From assembly GCF_947581735.1 (NCBI RefSeq), contig NZ_CANPVT010000052.1:124001-188000 (forward strand): DNA of 64,000 nt, given 5' to 3'. Origin of the DNA: Candidatus Palauibacter soopunensis (GTDB lineage: Bacteria > Gemmatimonadota > Gemmatimonadetes > Palauibacterales > Palauibacteraceae). Below the pieces are notes generated by a model. The model saw only the letters and a program-made list of their open reading frames with translations, was not told the origin of the DNA and did no database searches. Numbering within the stretch: the stretch's first letter is position 1; each line of letters begins with the position of its first letter. This document shows positions 27,240-35,226 of this stretch, in pieces. A program made the translations under genes and the position numbers.

Positions 27240-28390
27240 GCGTTCTCAGCCCCGGCGAGTTCGGCGGCGATCGCGTCCAGGCGGAGCCAGCCTTCGATCG
27301 TCGCCATCCAGCGTCCGTTCCGCTCTTCCATCCATCCGGCCGCGACCCAATCGTCGAGGCGAAGTCCGTCCGACGAAACCTTCTGCACGAAATCGGGCGC
27401 CAATCCGCGATTCGTACGAAGACCCAGCCAGATCCGTTCCAGTTCCTCCTCTTCCGGCCCCACGCGTTCCCAACCTTCGAGCGGGCCGCGACCCGCCTGT
27501 AGCGCGCGTTCATACCGGTCCCAGCGGAAGACGTTCCAACTGCGGATCGGTGGGAGAAATCCATGCGCGGACGGGCCGAGGGCAAGATACGATGTTCGGT
27601 TCCAGTACGACCAGTTGTGGCGGCACTGATCTCCCGGCCGGGCGAAGTTCGACACCTCGTACTGCTCGTATCCGGCCGCGCGCAGGTCGCGCGACAGAAG
27701 CCGGTACTCGTCGGCGTAGCGCTCCTCGTCCGGCGCTCCCACCCGGCCAAGGCGAATCCACTCGGCCAGCGGCGTGCGAGGCTCCACGGTCAAGCCATAG
27801 AGACTCAGGTGAGACACGTCGAGCGCGGCCGCGGCTTCCACTTCCGCCGCGAGGTCCCGCCTCACTTCCGGGGGAAGGCCGAAGATGAGGTCCACGCTCA
27901 CGCGTTCGAACCCTGCGTCCCTCGCCTCCGCGACGGCTTCCGTGGCCCGGCGCCGGTCGTGAAGCCGGCCCAGCCACGTCAGAACCGCATCGTCGAGGGC
28001 CTGCACGCCGAGACTCAGCCGGTTTACGCCCGTGGCCCGCCAGCTTGCGCCGAGACGGGCATCGAAGGACGCCGGGTTCGCCTCGGCTGTCCATTCCGTG
28101 TGCGCGGGGTCGATCCGGAACCAGGCGGAAATCCGCGACGCCAGCCCCTCCATTCCAGCGGACCCCATGAGTGAAGGCGTCCCGCCTCCCACGAAGATCG
28201 TGTCGAGCCTGTCTCCCGGATCCCAACCGTTGCGCTCGAACCACCAGGCGAGTTCCACCTCGATCGCAGTGAGCCAGCGGGACACCGGCGGGTCCGAGGC
28301 GCGCTGGACGGAGAAATCGCAGTAGTGGCAGCGATGCGCGCAGAACGGAAAGTGTACGTACAGGGAGCGTGGCGGGCGCTCGCCGGACAT
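27236..28390 (-). CDS. hemW: HemW-type radical SAM protein
   Basis: 384 residues from the ATG at 28390, whose first base pairs with the dprA stop (TGATG). The radical SAM cluster motif is FPFCAHRCHYCDF (Cys 17, 21, 24), followed by TIFVGGGTPSLM and LSLGVQALDDAVLTWLGR. HemW proteins bind heme and act as heme chaperones; older annotations called them oxygen-independent coproporphyrinogen oxidase, and true HemN enzymes differ in the CxxxCxxC surroundings. Distinguishing them fully needs alignment. It sits in the obgE-dprA-hemW-hrcA-dnaJ chain. Confidence 0.88.
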   Translation of the reverse strand: MSGERPPRSLYVHFPFCAHRCHYCDFSVQRASDPPVSRWLTAIEVELAWWFERNGWDPGDRLDTIFVGGGTPSLMGSAGMEGLASRISAWFRIDPAHTEWTAEANPASFDARLGASWRATGVNRLSLGVQALDDAVLTWLGRLHDRRRATEAVAEARDAGFERVSVDLIFGLPPEVRRDLAAEVEAAAALDVSHLSLYGLTVEPRTPLAEWIRLGRVGAPDEERYADEYRLLSRDLRAAGYEQYEVSNFARPGDQCRHNWSYWNRTSYLALGPSAHGFLPPIRSWNVFRWDRYERALQAGRGPLEGWERVGPEEEELERIWLGLRTNRGLAPDFVQKVSSDGLRLDDWVAAGWMEERNGRWMATIEGWLRLDAIAAELAGAENA

Positions 28391-29571
28391 CAGGGACCGC
28401 CACGCCGCCGGACAGCGGCGAAGTTTCCTCCCGGCCGGCGCTCGACCCACCCTTCGAGTTCCAGCCGCCCCAGTCCGCCAAGCACCTTCGTGACGGGCAT
28501 CTCGAGACCGACGGCAAGTTCATCCGGCGAGCGGGGTCCTCGCGAAAGCGCTCCGAGCAGACGCGTGTCGCCGGAGGGCTCATCCACCGCCCGGGCGGAT
28601 CCTTCCGCCGATCGCGGGGCCTGCGACTCGATACACAGCCAGCCCAGGGCGTCGAAAACGTCCTGCACGCCGGCCACGAGCCCGGCGCCCTGGCGCAGGA
28701 GGCGAAGGCACCCGGCCGCGCCCGGATCATCGATCCGCCCGGGCACCGCGAGGACTTCGCGTCCCAGGTCCAGGGCATGGTCCGCCGTGTTCAGAGCCCC
28801 GCTCTTTCCGCCCGCTTCCACGACGATGACGCCACGGGCGAGGGCGGCGATCACCCGGTTGCGGCGCGGGAATGCCGAACGCGTCGGCGGCGCCCCCGGC
28901 TCGAACTCGCTCAGCAGGACGCCGTGCGAACGCATCCGCCGGTACAGCTCCCGGTTGTCCGCCGGGTATTCGCGATCGTGCCCGGTTCCGAGAACGCCGA
29001 TGGTCCGCCCACCGGCGTCGAGGGCGCCGGCGTGGGCCGCCGCATCGATGCCGCGCGCCATGCCGCTCACCACCGTCCAGCCCCAGCGTCCGAGTTCCCT
29101 TCCCAGGGCGTATGCCGTGCGCAACCCGTAGGACGACGACGCCCGCGTCCCGACGACGGCGATCGTCCGCTCGGAGTCCAGCGCCCCGGCGCCACGCTTG
29201 AAGAGAACGGGGGGTGGATCGGGGAGATCGCGCAGCCCCTCGGGATATGCGGCCTCGCCGCAGTCGGTGTACCCCGCCAGGCGGAGCCCCTTCGCCCTCG
29301 CTTCTCGCAGCAGCGACCGCGCCGCCTTCTCGCCGTCGGGGCCGAGCGCGCGGACCGTCCTCGCAGTCGGAACCCGCTGGCCCCGGCGGAGCGCGCGCAA
29401 GTCCGCCGGGGCGGCGCGCCGCGCCGCCGTGAGCGCCTCCGACGCTCCGCCATGGCGGTCGATCAAACGCCGGACGCTGCGCAGCCCGATGCCGGGGGCA
29501 CGGGTCAGGACAACGAGCGCCGCCAGTTCCCCCTCCACTGCTCGCCTCTCCGCCGAACGCTTCTCCGTCAC
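28390..29571 (-). CDS. dprA: DNA-processing protein DprA
   Basis: Protects incoming single-stranded DNA and loads RecA during transformation. 393 residues: an N-terminal HhH/SAM-like region, the Rossmann core with VVGTRASSSYGLRTAYALG, SGMARGIDAAAHAGAL, FPRRNRVIAALARGVIVVEAG, then a C-terminal winged helix (LLGALSRGPRSPDELAVGL). The GTG at 29571 overlaps the obgE stop as GTGA. Competence genes are otherwise absent here; DprA is widespread in non-competent bacteria too. Confidence 0.94.
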   Translation of the reverse strand: MTEKRSAERRAVEGELAALVVLTRAPGIGLRSVRRLIDRHGGASEALTAARRAAPADLRALRRGQRVPTARTVRALGPDGEKAARSLLREARAKGLRLAGYTDCGEAAYPEGLRDLPDPPPVLFKRGAGALDSERTIAVVGTRASSSYGLRTAYALGRELGRWGWTVVSGMARGIDAAAHAGALDAGGRTIGVLGTGHDREYPADNRELYRRMRSHGVLLSEFEPGAPPTRSAFPRRNRVIAALARGVIVVEAGGKSGALNTADHALDLGREVLAVPGRIDDPGAAGCLRLLRQGAGLVAGVQDVFDALGWLCIESQAPRSAEGSARAVDEPSGDTRLLGALSRGPRSPDELAVGLEMPVTKVLGGLGRLELEGWVERRPGGNFAAVRRRGGP

Positions 29572-30614
29572 GGGCGCCACGCTTCGCTGCCTCCGAACGG
29601 GTCCGCTTCGGCCTCCTCCGCCGCAGCCTCCTTCTCCCTCCGCACACGCCTCCAAAGACCCTCGAGCGCGCGGTCGAGGCCGGCCCCTGTCACGGCCGAG
29701 ATCGTGAACTGGCCCCAGCTTCCCGGAGCATCGACCGATACCGGCGGTCCCGGCGCAGCGGGATTCAGATCGGCCTTCGTCAGGAGAACGCAGTGCGAGA
29801 TGCCGGCCAGCGCCGCGTCATGCGCCCGCAGTTCCTCGCGCAGCTGATCGTACGTCGCCTGCGGATCTTCGCCGTCCACCGGCACGAGGAGCGCGAGCGT
29901 GCGCGTACGTTCGATGTGCCGAAGGAACTGCGTGCCCAGACCGCGCCCCTCGTGCGCCCCTTCGATGATGCCCGGGATATCCGCCATCACGAACGAGCGA
30001 TGCCCGCTCAGCCCCACGACCCCCAGGTTGGGTGTCAGCGTGGTGAACGGGTAGTCCGCGATCCGCGGCTTCGCCGCCGTTACGCGGGCGAGGAGCGTCG
30101 ATTTTCCCGCGTTGGGCTCCCCTACCAGACCCACGTCGGCGATGAGTTTGAGTTCGAGTTCGATGTGCCGTTCCTCCCCCCACTCCCCGGCTTCCCATTC
30201 ACGCGGCGTCTGGCGCGTGGGCGAAGCAAAGCTCGCGTTGCCCCTTCCCCCGCGGCCGCCGCGGGCCACGACGAGTTCATCGCCCTCCTCGAGCAGCTCG
30301 CCGATCCGCTCTCCCGTCTCGACATCGCGCACGAGCGTGCCGGGGGGTACCGGTAACCGCAGGTCTTCTCCCGAGGCGCCGTCCCGGTTTTTCCCCTCCC
30401 CGTGTCCGGCGCGCCCGGCCTTGTAGTGCGCGCGGTACGAGTAGTCGAGCAACGTGTCGAGCCGGCGATCCGCGACGAGGATCACGCCGCCGCCGTTCCC
30501 GCCGCGACCGCCGGCCGGCCCCCCGCGGGGCACGCCCTTCTCCCGCCGAAAGGCGACGGCACCGGCGCCGCCCGCCCCTCCGGTTACGTGTATTCTCGCT
30601 ACATCGACGAACAA
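29568..30614 (-). CDS. obgE: Obg-family GTPase
   Basis: GTPase that binds the 50S subunit and affects ribosome assembly and stringent control. 348 residues. The glycine-rich Obg fold holds IHVTGGAGGAGAVAFRRE and GGPAGGRGGNGGGV. The G domain has GEPNAGKSTLLA (G1), DIPGIIEGAHEGRGLG (G3) and LLTKADLN (G4). The start is TTG at 30614: GGAGGGGG lies 5-12 nt upstream and FVDVARIHV matches the family start. It overlaps the asparaginase end by 16 nt. The C-terminal OCT domain of longer Obg proteins is absent, which is common. Confidence 0.95.
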   Translation of the reverse strand: MFVDVARIHVTGGAGGAGAVAFRREKGVPRGGPAGGRGGNGGGVILVADRRLDTLLDYSYRAHYKAGRAGHGEGKNRDGASGEDLRLPVPPGTLVRDVETGERIGELLEEGDELVVARGGRGGRGNASFASPTRQTPREWEAGEWGEERHIELELKLIADVGLVGEPNAGKSTLLARVTAAKPRIADYPFTTLTPNLGVVGLSGHRSFVMADIPGIIEGAHEGRGLGTQFLRHIERTRTLALLVPVDGEDPQATYDQLREELRAHDAALAGISHCVLLTKADLNPAAPGPPVSVDAPGSWGQFTISAVTGAGLDRALEGLWRRVRREKEAAAEEAEADPFGGSEAWRP

Positions 30615-31594
30615 GATTCCCCCTCCACCGACAGCACGCCGACCTCGTTTCCGCACGTGTTCCGGACCACCGGATGCGCGAAGCTCTCCAGCTGCCCGAG
30701 CTCCGCCGGCGCCAGCAGCGACAGCGTCGCAAGCGCGTGCACGACCGCCGGCCCCAGCGGCCGTGTGGCCCCATCCATCACCTTGAAGGCCGCGCCCCAC
30801 CCCCCCTCGGCGCTCGCGAGGCAGAAAACTCCCTCCGCCCCTTCCTTGGCCAGAATCCGGCCCGAGCTCGCCTGCATCAGGTTCGCGGAGAGCGCCGTGG
30901 GACCCGAAACCAATGTCGGGTACGTCGTCATCGCCGTCACAACCGACCGCACGGCTGCCTCCGGCGAGGCGCCGAACTCCGCGAACACCCGCGCCATATC
31001 CCGCAGAGAAAGGGCCGGCGTCGGCAGGCCACAGCCATCCGTCGCCCACGGCAGGCGTTCGCAGTCTTCACCCAGCCACGCCGTGAGCTCACGGCGAATC
31101 GCCCGCTGCAGCGGGTGCTCCGGTTCGTGGTAGCCCGCCACGGGCCAGCCGCGGGCGACACACAGCGCCAGCAACGCCGCATGCTGACCCGAACAGTTGT
31201 TGTGGATCCGTCCCGGCAGGCGTCCCGCCCGATCCATCCCTCGTGCCGCCCCGTCGTCGAACGGTCGATGCGGCCCGCAGGTGAACATCTCCGGCGCCAG
31301 CTCCGCCGCGTCGATCACGGACTGCACAACCTCCAGGTGCCGTGCGGTGCCATGATGGGAAGCGCAAGCCAGCGCCAGCGCCTCCGCCCCGAGCCCGAGG
31401 CGCTCGAGCACGCCGTCTCGGACCACTGGAAGGATCTGGAGCGGTTTCATCGAAGAACGCCAGAAGGCCGTCAGCGGCGGGTCGCCGAAGGCGTGGCGGC
31501 GACCCGGGGAACCGGCTTCGTGTACGATGCCGTACACGAGGTGCGACGATTCCCGCGTGCCGGCCCGATCCACCGTGACGCGGATCGGTTCCAT
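30599..31594 (-). CDS. asparaginase II family protein (thermolabile, Rhizobium etli type)
   Basis: 331 residues from the ATG at 31594. Its SSHLVYGIVHEAG, AFWRSSMKPLQILPVV, CASHHGTARHLEVV, IHNNCSGQHAALLALC, ATDGCGLPTPALSL and MTTYPTLVSG series follows the Asparaginase_II family (PF06089), a serine beta-lactamase-like fold unrelated to type I L-asparaginase. The SxxK-type site SMKP is retained. It presumably hydrolyses L-asparagine in the cytoplasm; there is no signal peptide. It overlaps the upstream gene by TGATG and obgE by 16 nt. Confidence 0.88.
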   Translation of the reverse strand: MEPIRVTVDRAGTRESSHLVYGIVHEAGSPGRRHAFGDPPLTAFWRSSMKPLQILPVVRDGVLERLGLGAEALALACASHHGTARHLEVVQSVIDAAELAPEMFTCGPHRPFDDGAARGMDRAGRLPGRIHNNCSGQHAALLALCVARGWPVAGYHEPEHPLQRAIRRELTAWLGEDCERLPWATDGCGLPTPALSLRDMARVFAEFGASPEAAVRSVVTAMTTYPTLVSGPTALSANLMQASSGRILAKEGAEGVFCLASAEGGWGAAFKVMDGATRPLGPAVVHALATLSLLAPAELGQLESFAHPVVRNTCGNEVGVLSVEGESCSSM

Positions 31595-32268
31595 CACCCC
31601 TCCGGTTCCGCCGTCGGCCGCGCGAGCCGGGCCCAGACGCCGGCCGTCGCGCTCCCTTCGGTCAAATCGCCGGCCATGCGCGCCAGGTCGGCCGGACGGT
31701 CCACATCGTACCAGGGCGGCAGTTCCACGCAATCGAGCCGCAGCGACGCGGCGTGCGCCCGGGTCCAGGCGAACAGCCCCGACGTCGACCACGGAGCCCC
31801 GGCGAAGAGACCGCGGGCGCCCGGCCACGCCGACCCGTGCAGTCCAATCGCGTAGTATCCGCCATCCAGGCTCGGGCCAAGCGCCATCGGGCTATCCGCC
31901 AGTGCCTCGAATGCCCGCACGACGAAACGGGGCGGCAGGGTTGGATGGTCGCTTCCGATCGCAACCGCGCGCTCCACGCCCTCGTCGAAGGTGCAGGAAA
32001 ACGCCATCTCAAGCCGGTCTCCGAGCGATCCTCCGGATTGCAGGCGGACGCGAGCCGCGGGATACCGGGAGCCCAGTCGCTCCATCGCTCCGGGACGATC
32101 GGGAACCCACAACTCCACGGCGACTCCGTCCGGCGCGAGCTTCATGGCGTCATCGAGGAACGCCTCGTACAGGACGGCGCTCCCCTCCCCGGTCAGCTCG
32201 GGGTACAGGCGCGTCTTGACGTGGCCCGGCTCGGGCAGGCGGCCGAAGACGAGGAGGCGGGGGTTCAG
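31594..32268 (-). CDS. DUF2064 / TIGR04282-like glycosyltransferase-fold protein
   Basis: GT-A nucleotidyl-sugar-like fold. The conserved beginning LNPRLLVFGRLPEPGHVK then TRLYPELTGEG occurs only if the frame is opened upstream of the first ATG (32145). Later motifs are AIGSDHPTLPP, LGPSLDGGYYAIGL and LFAGAPWSTSG. No ATG, GTG or TTG lies in frame before that N-terminus and the preceding in-frame stop; the best candidate is CTG at 32268, giving 224 residues, the family length. A shorter protein from 32145 would lose the substrate-binding start. Relatives occur in arsenosugar and cofactor-like pathways; the substrate here is unknown. Confidence 0.78.
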   Translation of the reverse strand: MNPRLLVFGRLPEPGHVKTRLYPELTGEGSAVLYEAFLDDAMKLAPDGVAVELWVPDRPGAMERLGSRYPAARVRLQSGGSLGDRLEMAFSCTFDEGVERAVAIGSDHPTLPPRFVVRAFEALADSPMALGPSLDGGYYAIGLHGSAWPGARGLFAGAPWSTSGLFAWTRAHAASLRLDCVELPPWYDVDRPADLARMAGDLTEGSATAGVWARLARPTAEPEG

Positions 32269-32287
32269 GCGCGTACCGACCCGCCGT

Positions 32288-32305
32288 CTAGTGACACCGC
32301 ACTAG
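32288..32305. repeat. CTAG-containing inverted repeat at the lipoprotein stop
   Basis: CTAGTG and CACTAG flank a 6-base loop, and outer CCG/CGG bases extend the stem around one unpaired T. The stop codon of the plug-like lipoprotein lies within it. No T-run follows on the minus strand, so it is not a canonical intrinsic terminator. It may be an RNA-stability or processing hairpin. Confidence 0.4.
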
Positions 32306-32736
32306 CGGGTGTTGACCTCGATCACTCCGCCCTCCGCGCCCGGCCGGCGGTAGCGGGGCGGAACCATGCTCTGGTGGTACAGCCGGATCGACACGATTTC
32401 CTCCGCGGGAATCCGTCGCAGCGTGGTGACCGCGTCATTCAGGTTGAAGTCGCCATCCACGACCAGCAGCGGCACGTAGTAATCCTGCGTCTGCCGTCCG
32501 AACAGACCGGCGCTGTCGTTCCCACCCCTGAAGCCGATCCGGTCTTCGAAGATGATCAGTTCCCGGTGATGGGTGAGCGCCTCGTAGGCCGACCGATACC
32601 CGGCGTCACGGATCTCGCTGCCGGTGATGATGAGCCGGGTGTACGTTCCGGGGCGAGGGTTGCTGGCGCACGCCATTGCCGCCATCAGAGCCATCGTGGT
32701 CGCAATCACGGCCGATCGTCGCGTGCGCTCTCTCAT
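32302..32736 (-). CDS. lipoprotein resembling a stand-alone TonB-receptor plug domain
   Basis: A 144-residue predicted lipoprotein: basic start MRERTRRSAVIAT, hydrophobic core, lipobox AMAC. The mature part (LIITGSEIRDAGYRSAYEAL, then VPLLVVDGDFNLND, LRRIPAEEIVSIRLYHQS and GAEGGVIEVNTR) follows the order of a TonB-dependent receptor plug, in which a carried VDG, an IPxxxIxSI strand and a GxxGVIxxxT ending recur. No barrel follows. The ATG at 32736 is 7 nt after GAGGAG; a GTG at 32751 lies in that ribosome site. Role unknown; possibly an adaptor for outer-membrane complexes. Confidence 0.72.
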   Translation of the reverse strand: MRERTRRSAVIATTMALMAAMACASNPRPGTYTRLIITGSEIRDAGYRSAYEALTHHRELIIFEDRIGFRGGNDSAGLFGRQTQDYYVPLLVVDGDFNLNDAVTTLRRIPAEEIVSIRLYHQSMVPPRYRRPGAEGGVIEVNTR

Positions 32737-32809
32737 AACTCGTCTCCTCACATCTTTGAATCCAGCGCTTCACCGCTCTCGGCGCTGACGCGGGGTTTGC
32801 CACGGGCTG

Positions 32810-34468
32810 CTAGCGGTCCCCGCCGGACTCCTCGCTCTGCGCGCCGTCCGCACCCCGCTCCTCGGCGACACGCGCCGCCACGGTGAGCAGCGCTTCCGGC
32901 GAATCCGCCTCCCTCAGAAGGCCCATTGCGACCCCTATCTGCGCGTCACGCACCGCTCGGCTGCGGAGCTGCGGCACCTCGCCGAACTCCGCGCCGGCCA
33001 GCTCATCCGCGATGAGCCAATCGACGTAGGTCTGCGACTCGTCGAAGAGTTCCCTCTCGACCTCGGCTCCCGCTTCCACGAGCGCCGTCCAGACTTCTTC
33101 ACGCATCCCCTGCGTGACGGAGAAACCCTCGTTGAAATCGTGCTCGTTCGAATACTCGACGGCCCATCGGAAGACGATGTTCCGCGGAATCGCCCCCGAG
33201 CGCGTCGCGAGGCGGCGCAGTTCCTGTTCCTCGGTGGAGAGCGTGTCGCGGTAGACGATCAGGTCCGGCGTAATCCCGCCGCCTCCGTACACCGTCCGGC
33301 CGCCCGTCGTCCTGAACTCCTCCCGGTCTCCCGGCTCCGACCGCGCCGCGATCGGTTCGCCGGAAATCGCGACGGCGCTCGCCGCCAGGTTGCGGAGCGC
33401 GCTCTCGCGGTCGAAGTCCTTCGTGATGGAGCGCCCCGCCGGAGTATACCAGCGGGCCGTGGTCACCTTCATGCTGTTGTTCCCGGAGAGCCCGTACAGC
33501 GTCTGCACGGAACCCTTGCCGAACGTCGTCGTGCCCACCACGACCGCCCGGTCGTGATCCTGCAGGGCGCCGGCAACGATCTCCGACGCGCTCGCGCTCA
33601 GGCCATCCACGACGACGACGACAGGAATATCCGCGTAGCGATCCTCGGTGGAGGCGCGGAACAGGTAATTCTGTTCCTCCAGTCGAGAACGCGTTTCCAC
33701 CACGGGCCTGCCGCGCTCCAGAAAGAGATCCGTGACATCGATTCCCGCAGGCAGCAGGCCGCCGGGGTTCCGCCGAAGGTCCAGGATCAGTCCGCCGGCC
33801 CCCTCACTGACGAGGCGGTCCAGCGTCGCGATCAGTTCCTCCTTCGCCTCACGGCTGAAGCCGCGCAGCGTCACGTATCCGATATCGTCGTCCAGGATGA
33901 AGCCCTGCGCCTGCGCCACCTGGATGACGTCGCGCACGATGCGAATCGCGAGCGGCAGGTCCACGCCTACCCTCGCAATGGTGATGTTGACCGGCGCCCC
34001 CTTCTCCCCCCGCAGCGTGTCTACGGCCTTGTCCACCGACCAGCCCTCGGCGGATTCGCCCTCGACCTCGATGATGCGGTCGCCGACCTCGAGTCCTTCC
34101 CGGAGCGCCGGCGAGTTGGGGAGCACCTGAACGACCGTGATCCAGTCGTCCTTCACGTCGATCCGGACGCCGAGTCCACCGTAGTTGCCCGTGGTGGTGA
34201 GACGCAGATCCTCGGAATCCCGAGGTTCAAGGAAGGTCGTATACGGGTCGCCCAGATTCTCGAGCATCCCGTCGATCGCCATCTGGTACAACTCCTCCGG
34301 CGGGATCTCGTCAACGAAGCGGGCGGAGATCAGACGGTGGATTTCATCCAGGAGCCGGCGGCTTTCGCCACCGCTCGCGGCCCCGCTCTGATTTATCAGC
34401 CAGCCTCCGGTCGCCAGGGCGATGGCGCCGACCAGCACTCCCGTCGTCCAGGATCGCTCCAGTCTCAT
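32810..34468 (-). CDS. ctpA: S41 family C-terminal processing protease
   Basis: Periplasmic serine protease of 552 residues, anchored by a hydrophobic N-terminal segment (residues 8-26). A PDZ domain (about 92-175, LPNSPALREGLEVGDRIIEV) precedes the protease: ILDLRRNPGG, the nucleophile near Ser293 in GLSASASEIVAGALQD, and Lys318 in TTFGKGSVQ, 25 residues apart as in Tsp. An acidic, helical C-terminal region of about 150 residues follows. The ATG at 34468 has a perfect GGAGG; a GTG-like longer reading from 34537 is not supported. Likely a quality-control or processing protease. Confidence 0.94.
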   Translation of the reverse strand: MRLERSWTTGVLVGAIALATGGWLINQSGAASGGESRRLLDEIHRLISARFVDEIPPEELYQMAIDGMLENLGDPYTTFLEPRDSEDLRLTTTGNYGGLGVRIDVKDDWITVVQVLPNSPALREGLEVGDRIIEVEGESAEGWSVDKAVDTLRGEKGAPVNITIARVGVDLPLAIRIVRDVIQVAQAQGFILDDDIGYVTLRGFSREAKEELIATLDRLVSEGAGGLILDLRRNPGGLLPAGIDVTDLFLERGRPVVETRSRLEEQNYLFRASTEDRYADIPVVVVVDGLSASASEIVAGALQDHDRAVVVGTTTFGKGSVQTLYGLSGNNSMKVTTARWYTPAGRSITKDFDRESALRNLAASAVAISGEPIAARSEPGDREEFRTTGGRTVYGGGGITPDLIVYRDTLSTEEQELRRLATRSGAIPRNIVFRWAVEYSNEHDFNEGFSVTQGMREEVWTALVEAGAEVERELFDESQTYVDWLIADELAGAEFGEVPQLRSRAVRDAQIGVAMGLLREADSPEALLTVAARVAEERGADGAQSEESGGDR

Positions 34469-34566
34469 GCAGCCTCCGTGGTGGCGGCCGCGTCGGGCCG
34501 CGTTCGAGCGGCACTCCGCCGCTACCGTCAATGTCACACCGTGCCGCCAAAGAGGAAAGTTCGCGC

Positions 34567-35226
34567 TCAGAAACGATCCGGGAATCTCTCCTCCAGAAGC
34601 CTCAGAACCCGACCCTCCACTTCATCCGGGGTCCCCGAGCCGTCGACGAGCACGATCCTCTTCTCTTCCGCCGCGAACTGTCGGTACCCCTCCCGCACGC
34701 GTTCGCGGAACGATCGCTTCTCGAGTTCGATTCGATCGGGAGCGGGGCCGAAGAAGGCCAATTGGCCGGGGTCTTCCTGATCCTGCCATTGGCGACCCAG
34801 CCCCACCTTCACCGGTACGTCGAGCACGAGGTATAGATCCGGAACGAGACCGCCGGTCGCGGCGCGGGTGACCTGTTCGACCGTCTTCGCGGCGACTCCG
34901 CGCGCCCAGCCCTGGTAGACCCGGGTGGAAAGCTCGAAGCGGTCGCAGAGGACGAACTCGCCACGCTCCAGCGCGGGCCGGATCACGTCCTCGACATGGG
35001 CTCGGCGGGACGCCGAAAAGAGCAGGAGTTCGGCGACCCCGTCGAGTCGCAGTTCCGGCCGGTCCAGGAGGACGCTACGGATCGCTTCCGCGGCCGCCGT
35101 GCCGCCGGGTTCGCGCGTCACCGTGTGAGGCACCCCGGATGCGGCCAGCCGTTCGGCCAGCCGTTCGAGCTGGAGCGATTTCCCCGCTCCCTCGGGTCCC
35201 TCGAATACGAGGAAGCACCCCTTCAT
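34567..35226 (-). CDS. tmk: thymidylate kinase
   Basis: Phosphorylates dTMP to dTDP. 219 residues with the P-loop FEGPEGAGKSLQLE, TREPGGTAAAEAIR, LCDRFELSTRVYQGWARG, and a LID segment around QDQEDPGQLAFF containing PDRIELEKRSF. All hallmark elements are present. It starts immediately after ino1 (no spacer) and precedes ctpA by about 98 nt. Confidence 0.96.
   Translation of the reverse strand: MKGCFLVFEGPEGAGKSLQLERLAERLAASGVPHTVTREPGGTAAAEAIRSVLLDRPELRLDGVAELLLFSASRRAHVEDVIRPALERGEFVLCDRFELSTRVYQGWARGVAAKTVEQVTRAATGGLVPDLYLVLDVPVKVGLGRQWQDQEDPGQLAFFGPAPDRIELEKRSFRERVREGYRQFAAEEKRIVLVDGSGTPDEVEGRVLRLLEERFPDRF

Noticed and set aside
26196-28400. CIRCE operator near hrcA-dnaJ
   Set aside because: No 9-bp inverted repeat with a 9-bp spacer was seen; hrcA begins inside hemW's stop.
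28390-32268. Natural-competence locus around dprA
   Set aside because: No comE, comF, pil or recA gene accompanies it; dprA is common in genomes without competence.
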